Below are positions 1 to 11,274 of a stretch of 64,000 bases of DNA, piece after piece. A program made the translations under genes and the position numbers. The notes beneath the pieces are model-generated. The model did no database searches. It saw only the letters and a list, made by a program, of their open reading frames with translations, and was not told the origin of the DNA. Origin of the DNA: Pyrenula massariospora (Eukaryota; Ascomycota; Eurotiomycetes; Pyrenulales; Pyrenulaceae); the NCBI GenBank assembly GCA_021030905.1, contig JAGFMI010000005.1, positions 1,922,001-1,986,000 of the forward strand, given 5' to 3'. Position 1 is the first letter of the stretch, and the number at the start of each line of letters is the position of its first letter.

Positions 1-3000
1 GATGTTTTTGATCTAAAGTTTTAGTGAGCCCAATGACTACCGTATCCACAATACGGACGTACTCTTTTTGATGACCCATGTTTTGTAGTTGCAATGGAGA
101 TTCTCTCGCCCGCCTTTTCGGAAAAAGACATTTTGCTTAATGCTTGGATGCTTTGAAATTGGAGGACTATTTAGGAATATGGAATAGAGTCTGCCTCAGC
201 TGGGTTTGAGGCAGGGGTGAGAAGGGGGTGAAGACAAACTGCGTACTCTTACTTTTATACCTCGATGATGACATCATCCAACCCCCTGCTGAATCAATCA
301 TAGTGGCCATGTAGATTTAGCCTCGTTCAAAATGTCCAAATCAAGGTCTCCTTTCGAGCAAAAACAACCGATCAAAGCATGGCTAGTGAATCGCATTCCT
401 ATCGAGACGATCCACTCAAGACAATCCACTTGAGAAGACGAGTAGCCTGTGCCATATCTGATTTGCATGAGGATGCACAGTGTCTCACGTCCATACCAAC
501 ATTCATGTTCGGAAAAAGCTCGGCCTCATATTATCACACCGGATTATAGACATCAAAGGATGCTATTCTCCTTTCCCCATACAAGTAGCGGCTCGATATT
601 GTCTTCCTTTGATGTCAGAAAGCGCCATAATTCGTGGATACTGCTCCATTGTCATGGGAGCGGCATAGAAGAGGCTGGAAAGATGCGGTGTCGGCAAGTC
701 CGGTAGCAGAGGATGGGAAGGCTGTATGGGATGTGCGTGGATATATTCTGCAGGGAGGCGGCTCAGGAGTGGAGAAGCGACGACTAAGACGGGCATCGGA
801 TGCCGCAAGTCAGCCATGTGCGGGATTTTCAGCCTTAATCGCCCCATGAGATGACCTTGAGGACACCACCTTATAAGGCGTTGAGAGATGACAAGCGATG
901 ATCTCCTCGTGGGAAAACTGGGGCATGTTTTGGCACGGCGGGCGTGCAGGACGCATTAACCTCTTGTTCGAGGCTCGAAGATAAGACGCACCCAGGCCGC
1001 GCCGTCCTCCCGTCCCATCAATCTAGCTGAAGACGAATCGCATGTGGTCAATCCTAACTTGACAGCCTGGTCAGCCGCCTCTCAAAAGAAAGCAGCTTTT
1101 ATCAGAGCTACATTGAGTCTTTCCAGCGAAAAGCTGCACACCAAACAGGAGACTAGCGGTGACATTGAAATGATAGAGGTAAGGCTGGAATATTGTTATC
1201 GTCTCCTTTCGGTGTGACGAGGTAAAATGTAAGGAAATATGGAAAGATAAGTACTGAAACATGCATAAATATTACGGCACACTCCCTGCTTTTTCCCTGC
1301 AGCAAGATGCATTCAATGCCACACTCCCTTCTGCATTCTCATGCTCCTCTACGTTGCTTCTTGTGACAGCTCCCACCTCGAGCTCTGCTTGCTATTTTAT
1401 TTCCCAATCTAGATCTCAGGGCTGGTGCTGTCCCTAGCTTGTCCTATCGGTCAAAGACAAAGGCACCTATCCTGATCCACTAGTTTCCCAACGGTACTTG
1501 GGTGGAAAATATTCGGTCTCTCAGCTCATGGCAGCTCCTAGTGACATCACTCTATAGCACGATATGGACCTGTTGCGACCAGTCTCGTCGTCCAATGTCT
1601 CTGTGGTGTACCATCAGGAAACGCATACGGCCACGCTCGGGATTGCGTTAAGAAGCTGGGAAGGATTGCACTAGTCTACAGTAACATTACATTCCTAGAC
1701 CATATTAATACTCTAGGATGCTTCGGCACTGATGTTCTTGACCTGCGTCTCGATCGTGGGCTCTTTCTTGGGAAAACGATACCTGCTCCTTCGCCCTCAT
1801 GCTTGATGGCACCGCTGCATTTCCTCAACCACCGAGATATGTTCTCTCATTTGATGATATACTCAGGCTCGATTGACGTACTGATCTGCATATTGGCCAG
1901 AGTGAAGTGGCGTTGACTTCGACTTTGCTTCAGACCAAACCCAGCACAACTACTGCAGCAGTCAATGGTATCCATGCGCAAAGCAGCTATCTAGACTTCA
2001 CACAATTCAATACAGTGTCTTTCGGCCGAATTCTAATGACTGCAAAAGGATTGCTTCGACATGGTCCAAATACTGTAGGGAGCATCATTTTACGGGACTT
2101 CTCTAACGCCACTTATGATAACTTCGCCTTAGGGCCAGAGGGCAGCGAAACATTTCACCTTTGTAACACAACAAGCTTTTTTGTCAGCCGATGTTGGGAA
2201 AGTCGGTGGTGGCCAAATCTTTGCCATTGCCTTAGGTCAGTGTCCATCCATGTCAACAGGCGACTCAAATCCATACAAAACTGCATCCTTCGTGTCACAA
2301 CGTGTCAGAACATCGGATTACTACTAATTTTCCCAGTTCCCAATCTTGTCCAGATTCCTGTGACTTGGCGATCGCGTATCTCAATTTGCTCACCTCCTCT
2401 ATGCTGAGCTTGCTATCCACGAACTCCTCCACCCGAGAAATACGAACCCGTTGAATAATTCTACCATGGTCAGCATGAACACATACTCCGACTAGAAGAG
2501 TCCCACTAGCGTGACAGCAGGTCCACTGGCGTGCAGGATGACAAAGAATTCCGGCTCAAGTCCACGGCCGTGCCGTGCACAGAGGTGATGTATTTCGAGA
2601 ATCGAACGGCCACGAGGTCGCTACGGTACGCAGCCGGGAAACTGTGCGTGGGGCGTGTGCGCTTGCGGCGTCACCGTGAATGTCGGTGAGACCAAAGGAA
2701 TGGGAAAATATCCCCGGCATAGGTTCAGGCTTAGGTTTATGAAAGGATTACGGGTATGATAAGAAAAGTAAATCTTGCATATGGCGGAAACAAGGGCGTG
2801 AATGGGGGCAACTTACTCGTCATTGAGCATTGGTTTGCTGTCAAATGATGCACCAGAGGAACATCACTTGTTGGTAAGTCCGGTGTACACAGCTTCAGCA
2901 TTTCGTTCAGATCCAGCGAGGATAGTGCATTGGGAACGTCTTCAAGGACTATGATGGAAGACAAAGAAGGACTGCATACGGCGACGAGAGCTTGAATTGA

Positions 3001-4398
3001 GCTCAGCATCTCCTTCGGATGTCCTCGTAGTTTGTCGACAGTCCGGTTTAGAATGACAATAAAATACGATCATTTCTCGCTGACCTATAGAAGCACCTTT
3101 GAACTATGAGCTATGAGCTAGTATTACCTGACTCGGTGAAGCAAATGCTGACCTCAGCATATCCTTCATGGATTATTGGCATAATAAGCCATGAGAATTG
3201 AGGCGAACCAAGAAGCCTAGTCCGAACCAGATTCGAAAACCTCTATATGGAGACTCGCCACCATTATGTAGTGGTAAAACACCATTGACATTGTAAATAT
3301 TAACACGGCGGAAATCAGAGATGCTCTGAGAGATAGTTTCCGGCCGGGGCGATATTCCAAGGAAGTAGGAATCCCTCAAAAACTGAGGTACTGTTCACTG
3401 CTTTCGTTGTCTTCGACGAGCTCCAGCCTCAACTTTTCGCAGCAGACACTATCTTGGATACTCAACGATGATACTGCCAAGTCTTGGGAACAAATCCTGT
3501 CTCGGCCGTCAGTCTCATTAGCCGCGGCGATTTTCTTCATTATTTCCACACCAGCTCTCAGCCTCTTCATATTCCTTCGTACTTACATGCGTAAGCTTTT
3601 CCAGCATGATCAGACATCTACTCCGCCGTCTCCGAAACCAAGGCAAGGAAAATATAAGGATCGGCAGTTTTAGTGTGCATATCCCTTATGCTGTCATAAA
3701 TGTTGAGGGTTTTTTGATTGGCCTATCTCAACCCGTGTCATCTCGGCACTAGGATGGTATGGGTCAAACGTGGGACGGCACGGACCGAGGCAGACAAATC
3801 AAAAAACACTCGACATTTGTGACAGGACAAGGGATACCTTCGAGGTCGTGATCTGTCGCCAGCATTTGTTCAAGCAGTGGAAACATGGCCGCGAAGGATG
3901 CTACAGGTGCCAAAAACTCACGATCCGTCATGAGATGGGCCGTCACCCAGCGACGAGGAAGAATGTTTCAACTAGTTGAACACGTGTGACCAAAGAAATA
4001 CCCCACATGGAATCCTCCCGTGCGTAAGGCTGACCAGCTTCCTACATCAATAATATGCAGTGTTACTTTGTCGGCATTTATTTTCATTTATTGACACGAG
4101 TAGCCTAAAGCCATGAGCATGACGTTTTCGGAATCATGAGGCATATTGGTTCACCAGTGATGTCGACATTAGGAGGAGCGAGTGGGCTGGTAGGAGTCAG
4201 CTTGCACACTGTTGTACCCGAGGATGACCACAGTCACACAAGCACTGGGCCAACGGATCTGGCCCAATCATTTCTCAAACGTCATCCCCATTCAACAGCC
4301 TGTCGAACAAGCAATAATTGGATTTATTGTGGCCATTAATCCTTTGTCGACTTTGCTTCCTGTAAGATACCAAGATTTTGGTAGAAATCAGAGCAACG
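1..4398. other. gene-poor left flank with weakly coding-like fragments
   Basis: No complete gene can be supported here. A few stretches read open and protein-like but lack an ATG start, splice context or a recognised family. They are a plus-strand frame around 1877-2407, a minus-strand frame around 2797-3051 (roughly 75 coherent codons ending near a possible GTAAG donor), a plus-strand frame at about 3386-3673 with a hydrophobic segment, and a minus-strand frame at about 3764-3967. They lie on both strands in different frames, so they may be exon relics of decayed genes or chance. Nothing resembling a transposon end, rRNA or tRNA was seen. Confidence 0.4.
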
Positions 4399-6159
4399 AT
4401 GGCAGCCATCGAGTACCCTCTTCTATTCGGAGTAGGTATCATATCTCATATCCTTTATTTTAATAGAGGCGAGCATCACATGTATGGAAGCAGATATTGT
4501 CAAATTCTCTTTGTTGCTTCAGCCATTCTCACATTTATTTTTCATAGCTGTGGAGAACCTCTTCCGAAGGCTTTACTTCATATCACCACAATTACAGCAA
4601 CTTTTCTGGGAGGCGTATATTCAAGTTTGTTGATATATCGGGTTCTCCTCCACCCTCTCAACAAGTTCCGGGGGCCTTTTGGCGCAAGGCTCTCAACTCT
4701 CTGGTTCTCCACAAAATTACGAAATGCAGACGCATATCGCAAGCTTCAAGAGCTGCATAATGAGTACGGTGATTTCGTCCGTATTGGCTCCTCCGATCTC
4801 TCGATTGTTCATCCCAAGGCAGTTCAAGCCATCTATGGTCAGGAATCGAAGTGTACAAAAGCAGCATTTTACGACCTCACAGCACCTATGATATCACTTC
4901 AGACATTGCGGGTAAAGGCTCTCCATGATCGAAGGCGTCGAGTCTGGAGCACCGCGTTCAGTGATAAGGCCTTAAGAGGATATGAATTACGGATCCAAAA
5001 ACTTCGCAGTAAGCTGCTTAACCGGATTAACGATTTTGATGGTCATCCCATCAACGTTAGCAAATGGTTCAACTTCTATAGTTTTGATGTCATGGGAGAC
5101 TTAGCCTTTGGAACCTCATTCAACATGCTGGAGTCGAGCGAAGCGCACTGGGCAATAAGACTTCTGAACGACGGCCTGGAGCCACTGAGCTGGATGTTTC
5201 CAGTTTGGTTTTCTCGTGTGATGACGGCAATACCTGGATTGGCGAGAGACTGGTGGAGATTTGTCAATTATTGTGCAAGCAAAGTCGACGAAAGGAGACG
5301 CGTTAGTGATATGGCTGTCTTCTTGGATTTTACTAACGAGTTCAAGTCAAAACCGGAGATCCCAGACATGATGCACCACCTTTTGAAGGCCCATCAGGAA
5401 AAGGCTCCGACTGGAGACGATTTGAATTTACTTCGCGGAGATTCTCAATTGATTGTGGTAGCCGGGAGGTGAGTTTTAGACTCTGTCACTTGAACGCTTT
5501 GCCAACGATCTTAGCGATACAACAGCTGTCACCCTGACCCACATTATGCTTGAACTCTGTCGTAATCCTCAACACATTCAAAAATTAAGGGAGGAGCTTG
5601 CACCGTACATGCAAGATTCTTCAGCAGAGGTTCAGCATCAGAATATTGCTAATCTTGAACATCTGAATGGGATAATCTGGGAGACTTTGCGACTGTATCC
5701 GCCTGTCCCCTCGGCGCTGCAGAGAAAGACACCTCCGGAGGGTATCCAAATAGGCGGCGTATATATCCCTGGGAATATGACCGTGTACTGCCCTCAATAT
5801 GTTCTGGGGCGGAGTAAGTGCCGCATATCCTGCAATCATTCAGTTCTAAATTATTCGTAGAAGAGGAAATTTACACCGATGCAGAGAGGTTTTTGCCAGA
5901 ACGGTGGTATCTGCATCCTGATATGGTGAAAGAGAAGTCTGCCTGGGCACCGTTTTCCGCTGGCCCATACGGATGCATAGGTCGCCCCTTGGCCTTGCTC
6001 AATCTTCGTACAACATTGGCAAAGCTTGTGATGGCTTTTGACATTAGCTTCGATCCCAATGACTCAGACAGGGGACAAGCCTTTGAGCAAAAGTCGACGG
6101 AGCATTTTACGCTTTCTCCTGCAAAACTGGACATATGCTTCAGGCGCCGGGGTTGTTGA
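4399..6159 (+). CDS. cytochrome P450 monooxygenase, membrane-anchored, fungal
   Basis: Heme-thiolate monooxygenase, 555 residues. Exons are 4399-5468, 5515-5813 and 5861-6159; introns are 46 and 47 bp with GTGAGT/TTAG and GTAAGT/GTAG ends. Several hydrophobic segments in the first ~90 residues should anchor it to the ER. The I-helix motif AGSDTT spans residues 355-360 and is rebuilt exactly across intron 1. The ExxR motif is ETLR at 413-416, the PERW motif is at 469-472, and the heme-binding motif FSAGPYGCIG places the ligand at Cys495. Length and motifs are normal, so the enzyme is probably active. The N-terminus, with an SHxLYF...RGEHH pattern, resembles fungal secondary-metabolism P450s such as benzoate-4-monooxygenase-like or tryprostatin-hydroxylase-like enzymes; the substrate cannot be told. 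An in-frame ATG at 4378 would add seven residues. No polyketide synthase, peptide synthetase or terpene cyclase gene lies next to it. Confidence 0.93.
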
Positions 6160-7108
6160 GGTGTCCGCGAATCGCGGCGACTAATTCATTTGGAACAACT
6201 GAAATTTTCTTAGTATTTACTTTTTCACGTCCACTTTCCGTTCTCAGCTCTCCGCGACGACGGCAATTGAAAGAGCCGCTTTCAGCTGCTGGCTAAGTCA
6301 CGGGTAAGAGGTGGGATATACGAGGCAGTTTGATAGCGAAGGATCTCTTGGCATTGCGGAACCAGGAACCAAAGCAAGCCAAGAGAAGCCAAGACACGAT
6401 GGTAGAATCCTACCAACACGAACATCGTTAGACGAGAACAATGGCATGGAAGATGAGACGCTAGCTTTACTCTGTAATAACCTCATGAATTGTGGAAGAG
6501 TTATTAGCGGTTGAGAATCCCACTTGGCACCCGACATGTAACGTCGAAAAGCTGAGTTCGGTCCACTCCTTGGTCTTTCTCGAGCTTTTACGAGGCTTCA
6601 TTTCTTTTTGAAGGACCCCCAAATCTTTCGAAAAATCTCAATATATCAATACACCGATGGATTCACGTTGGTACGGACAACTAGCCCCATGTGTTCAGCC
6701 CTCTCTCCTATGTCTCTACACCTTTTCTAGCACATGGACACGAGATTCGAGCCGAGTTCGAGCTGTGTAGTTTTCAACCAAGTCAAATACGAACCCACCC
6801 TGTCCGATCGTCAGAGTTGGCTGGCTGAAAGACCCATCCGGACTGTCAACTAAGGCTAGAAGGGCTCAATAACCCATTTAGGCCGTAAGTTGGCAAAGAT
6901 GGGATCCCTGGTCGACCTGTTGCTGTGCACTGAGGTGCAGATTGCAGGTATTTTCGCTTCACCGACTTCATAGTCTTCTCCAAGGTGGTTCCCGAGATCC
7001 ATTATATAAGGAGCCATCTCTCCTGGTAATCTTGGTCTCCCAACCTCACCAGCTTTTCTATTTCCAACAGTCTCAATTATCAAGTTATAAAGCCAACCTA
7101 TTGCAAAT
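6160..7108. other. intergenic, includes promoter of the small secreted protein
   Basis: No gene is supported. A TATATAA box at 7003-7009 lies about 100 bp upstream of the ATG at 7109, a good distance for a fungal core promoter followed by a short leader. Pyrimidine-rich stretches precede the start. Confidence 0.45.
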
Positions 7109-7506
7109 ATGCAATTCTCTACCATCTTAACCAGCATCCTTCCACTGCTCGCAGGCTCCACGCTCGCGGCAACCGAGAATTGGAAGTTCGAGGTCTGGCC
7201 GACCACCGGTACGAAGCCCTTGTTTACTTATCTTCACTCCTCACAGTACTATACTAATCTCTCCCATGACCTCTAGACTGCAGCGGGGGTGGGACTGTCA
7301 TCTCCGGGACTGTTGTGCCTGGTAAGGGGAACTTCAACCCGCGCCAAGGAAGCTTCAAGATCCTTGAAATGACGCCCAACCTTCACCTCACCTTCTATAC
7401 CGGCTCTAACCAGTCGGGGGATAAGTCCCGTTACGACATCGACCTGGTGGGCGGCCCGTGCGTTCGCAACGCGCCGTTGAGCTACGGCGTCTACACCAAT
7501 TACTAA
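7109..7506 (+). CDS. small secreted protein, unknown function
   Basis: Predicted 109-residue protein. Exon 1 is 7109-7208 and exon 2 is 7277-7506. The intron (68 bp) has a GTACGA donor, a TACTAAT branch site and a CTAG acceptor, and splicing creates the codon for Asp. The first about 20 residues form a clear signal peptide (basic-poor start, hydrophobic core, small residues before the ATEN junction). The mature part is about 88 residues with two cysteines, one in a DCSGGGT motif near its start and one in a GPCVR motif near the end, which could pair in a disulfide. It is rich in Gly, Thr and beta-type alternation. I recognise no domain. The size, signal peptide and TATA-driven promoter fit an effector-like or wall-associated secreted protein, which is inference only. 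Confidence 0.75.
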
Positions 7507-8701
7507 ACGAATCGAGGAGGATAGATGGTGGCAGAGTGAAATGAGTGGGGAGATAATATGGAAAGGAAGTGGAGGGTCCTAAACTCATATGCTTTTGCTT
7601 CGAGTCGAGTTGGAAAACAAGTGGGGATCAAATTGCTTAGCCAGATAGGAAAACACTCATCCAAAGTTTTAACTAGCATCTCCATTCTAGCTGATCATTA
7701 TCCAATGCCACGTCATTAAGTCCGGAGAGATATGCTCGATACTAAATGTTTGGTTGTTCCAAAGATTGCCCTGAAGGTTGTCGAAAGCACGCCAGGCGGT
7801 GGCTTAGACAATGAGAGGACTAGTCAACGCGAAAAGTGATCAGAACTTCAGCCTTCTGCTAAGCTACCTGCAAACGAAGTCTCGCTGTCTTCTTATCATT
7901 AGCAGAAAGTGGCTTTTGTGTGCGGCTCCGTGGTTTGTCAAGAAGGATCTGGAAGGGGACCTTTATTCGCCCCCGCGCCCCCGTAGATTGGCGGATGCTC
8001 CACAGCCTCCACAGTCTGCGCGGACCCCACTCTTGGGAGACAGCTTTCAAGCTTGTGGACACTCTCTTCCTGTCTGGGATACAAGCAAAAAATCTCTAGA
8101 ACGTGGGCATCTTAACGACATCTTGTCGCTGTCGCTATTATGTATAATGAAGATCATGCTTGCCAGTCCTCACCCCACTGTCAACAATTTCCAATTCCTG
8201 TGCCGCACTAGAAGGTTTACTGAACGCGCCTTTCTGGCGTGGACAACAACAACCCAGCTCAGTCACGCTAGGATCTTGCAACCCTGAATTGAAGATCGAG
8301 CCGCAGGGCAATAGCAATGATTGGCCATAGTCTCCATGTCCTCGATTTCATTGGTTAGGATTCGGCGAGACCCGTCTTGGTAGGCACACACAGCCAGCCG
8401 TTTGCAAATCGTAGCCGTCCATTTTGATGGCTTTGTATGACCACCATGCAGGGCATTGGGTGGGGTCCGACGAGGCTCTCACAGCTTCTTCGATGGTCAT
8501 AAGCAAGTACTTTTGCTCGAAACAGAATTGGTCAGTCTCCTGCGTCAATTGTCTGAGAAGGGAGTTGCAACAGCTCTTAAACGTCAATCGCTGCACGGTT
8601 TCTGTTGCGGACAATTGTCAAAGTTTTCTCCGTAGCATCTATCATTTTAAGGTCTATGAAGACTGCCGGCGAGCATCGCCGCATTCAAGAGCAGTCCTGC
8701 G
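7507..8701. other. intergenic stretch without a supported gene
   Basis: Several short open frames exist on both strands (for example plus 7811-8287), but none has a signal peptide, recognised motif or convincing splice structure. The 5' end of the membrane protein that follows could lie here if it has an upstream exon encoding a signal peptide; I could not find one. Confidence 0.35.
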
Positions 8702-9581
8702 ATGTCGGCGCAACTTCCCCCTAACCAACCCGCCGTCAGTCCTAGCTCGTTCGACGCGGCGACTCCCACAAGTTTCCCTGCTACAGAATCTCAAACAATA
8801 ACGACCGCGGATCCAAACAATACTTCTACCGGAACAGAAACACCCACAAGTCGAATATGGACCATCACTGATAACAGTGGAAATCCGACCGTCGTAACAC
8901 TTCCACCGATCCCTAATGCAACTCCCGGCGATGTAAGAGAGAGTCATTGTGAGCTCGTTAGCTTAACTAATATTTCAATAGTCGTCAACCAGCGGTTTAC
9001 TTAGCTCCTCTACACAAAGCAGCTCATCGACCTCCAAATCGACAACGACTACTTCACCATCCGCCGCAGACCCCACGCCTCTGCACTCGGACTCGTCAAA
9101 CTCTGAGGGACTATCAACCGCCGCCAAAGCAGGTATCGGTGTGGGTGCAGGAATCGTGGGCGTCTTGCTTCTGTTGATCTGTATATATTTTTTACATCGT
9201 CGCCGCAGGAGGACCATAACCTCCAGACCGCACGGAAAAGCAGAAGAAGGTCCCGAATGGAACAAGCCGGAGCTCGAAGCACGAGCTCCATCACGTCTAA
9301 TGAACGCGTTCTTTGGGAAGGCAGAACTCGAGGCTCGAAGTCCATCACGATTGATGAACGTTTTTCGCGGAAAAGCCGAGCTAGAAGGTTCAGCCATGAG
9401 ACATGAACTAGAAGCGCGGTCTATAAAGTCGAAACGCAGTATTCGCAGCACTAAAAGTTCTCGAGGACAGAAAGGAAAGGTGTCGTCTAACGAAGGGGAA
9501 TCAACGCTTTTCGAGCAAATACGGACACCGGCAAGCGTTAGAGAATGGGATGAATTTGGTCTACATCGCCCAGGGGAATAA
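8702..9581 (+). CDS. Ser/Thr-rich single-pass membrane protein (Mid2/SKG6-like architecture)
   Basis: Predicted 276 residues. Exons are 8702-8932 and 8982-9581; the 49-bp intron has a GTAAGA donor, a CTAAT branch and an ATAG acceptor and is in phase 0. Order: a Ser/Thr/Pro-rich extracellular region of about 120 residues likely to be O-glycosylated, a Gly-rich lead-in, one hydrophobic helix (about residues 130-148), a stop-transfer cluster of Arg and His, and a cytoplasmic tail of about 125 residues. The tail carries an 18-residue tandem repeat (see the repeat entry). This layout is that of fungal wall-stress sensor or mucin-like proteins, but no signal peptide is seen at this start, so an upstream exon may be missing. 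Function is not assigned. Confidence 0.68.
9270..9431 (+). repeat. 54-bp coding tandem repeat in cytoplasmic tail
   Basis: Two adjacent 18-codon units (9270-9323 and 9324-9377) encode ELEARxPSRLMNxFxGKA-type peptides, followed by two shorter units beginning ELEG and ELEAR at 9378 and 9405. The two full units differ at many third codon positions while the peptide is conserved. Confidence 0.85.
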
Positions 9582-11274
9582 GAATTCCCTACCACAAATC
9601 TGACCGAGCGACTACTCCGTTCTTTTCCATTGCAGACGTTGTGATATTATTGGCTCTAGCTGCAGAGATCTGAGGTTCGTTCCTGATAGTGCCTAAAAAC
9701 GGATGTGAAGCACACTCGATTCCTTTAGATCACTTGTCGAACTGTCACGTACTCGTTTGGCAAGGCACGATCTTCTCTTCAACTCGAAGAACGATAAAAA
9801 CATTCGGCGATACCTGATATCGCTGACTCAGTGCTTGTATTACTCTCCTTGCTCGACGTGTTTCTTCATTGCCGGCTTATGGATTCGGATCTGGACCTGA
9901 TTATGCTCCGCCAAAATAAGAATGTGTGGGCTATTAGTTCTCGGGTTATGGATACTCTTCCCTCTCAGCGTCACTCTCCAAAGGCCGATATCCGCAACGC
10001 TAAACGAAAATGATCTTTGCTTGAGATTTATCTCACATCCATTCAAATGCGTTCCCCGACTTTAATCTTCTTTAACCTTTCTAAAGTTCTACGACCGGGA
10101 AGACCTCTAGAAACTAGATTACAATATCAAATCGACTATCAGATATCACCCCCAGCAGCGAAATCCCAATTGCAATTACACTTCTCGTGTAATTTGAGCA
10201 CGTGGATCTTAAGGCCGCTCCTTTAAGCGCAGCTGCAACGAGCCGAGCCACAACCATAGCTGATAACAATAACAACCCATGCGGAGTACGATCCCATCAT
10301 TACCGAGCTCACGTCTCGATATGAGACGACATCAAGTTTCCTTGTCAGCCTTACCTACTTCTTTTGAATAGCTCGCAAGCTTCACTTCCTCTATCTCTTC
10401 TTCCACAGTCGCATCCTACGGACAACTACGTCCACCGATGCATACGATGCGGCCCGACAGGTTCCGATGACGTACGCAGCGGCAAGAACACCGTCGCCGA
10501 ACTCGTGTTTTGGATCTTTAAGCGCCAGCTAAACGGCAGGCACGGGCGCGCAAGGAAAGCCGTCGTGATCCTTCCAGTATTTTCGTTTTGTAGATGGCTT
10601 CCGCTTCGGCGCCGGGGGAAGGCCGAAACGTTAGCCGGATGTCTAGATTATGGTGACTACATACGACAGTTTTAGTTTAATCAGTCAGATCTTGAAGCAT
10701 GAGGTGCATCGGAAACGTAGTCACAACAGTGTCAATCTCTGCTGTTGTTTTCAGGATCTTGCTGGTGAGTGACATTATCTACTTAGCTAGGTTCATTACT
10801 ACTACTTTTACATATCATTACTACTAATACCAATACTTAATGCGAATCATTAGCGGCCCACCAGTGGTCACAGCAACTGCGATCAACGCTCTTTTCGCTT
10901 CCCTGCCTTCTCGCGCTACCCAGAAGTCTCCTACCACCATTCGCCTTGGCAGCACACTTTTCTTCACTATCGCTGCGGGAGTCAGTCTTTCCAGAAACGG
11001 TAACCGCTCCCCTTTCCCACGACGCTCGGCGCCTATTTCCCTAATGTACGGTACCGGTGAAGTCACGAATTGCCTTCGCTTCACCCGTTACCTGGCGGCG
11101 AGCCAGGCAGGCCCTCCATCCCCCACATCGCGCAGCTTGCGGCGTAAACACCGCCTTCGAGACTGTGGTCCGGATCGTAGTCCTTCCAGGTGGAATCTTT
11201 GGTACCTAGTGGCTATTTGTTAGTGTCTTTTTCTGACAAGTGCCGAAAAAGGAATGTTGGAAGGCTTGCTCCAA
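9582..11274. other. intergenic, no supported gene
   Basis: Short open frames occur (for example plus 10840-11223) but have no recognised motif, signal peptide or splice support. A small inverted repeat with 6-bp arms and a 5-nt loop lies at about 10312-10328. The right end contains the 3' flank of the minus-strand SGNH gene. Confidence 0.35.

Noticed and set aside
10312-10328. Small inverted repeat as a terminator or transposon end
   Set aside because: Only 6-bp arms, no T-run and no second copy; expected by chance at this scale.
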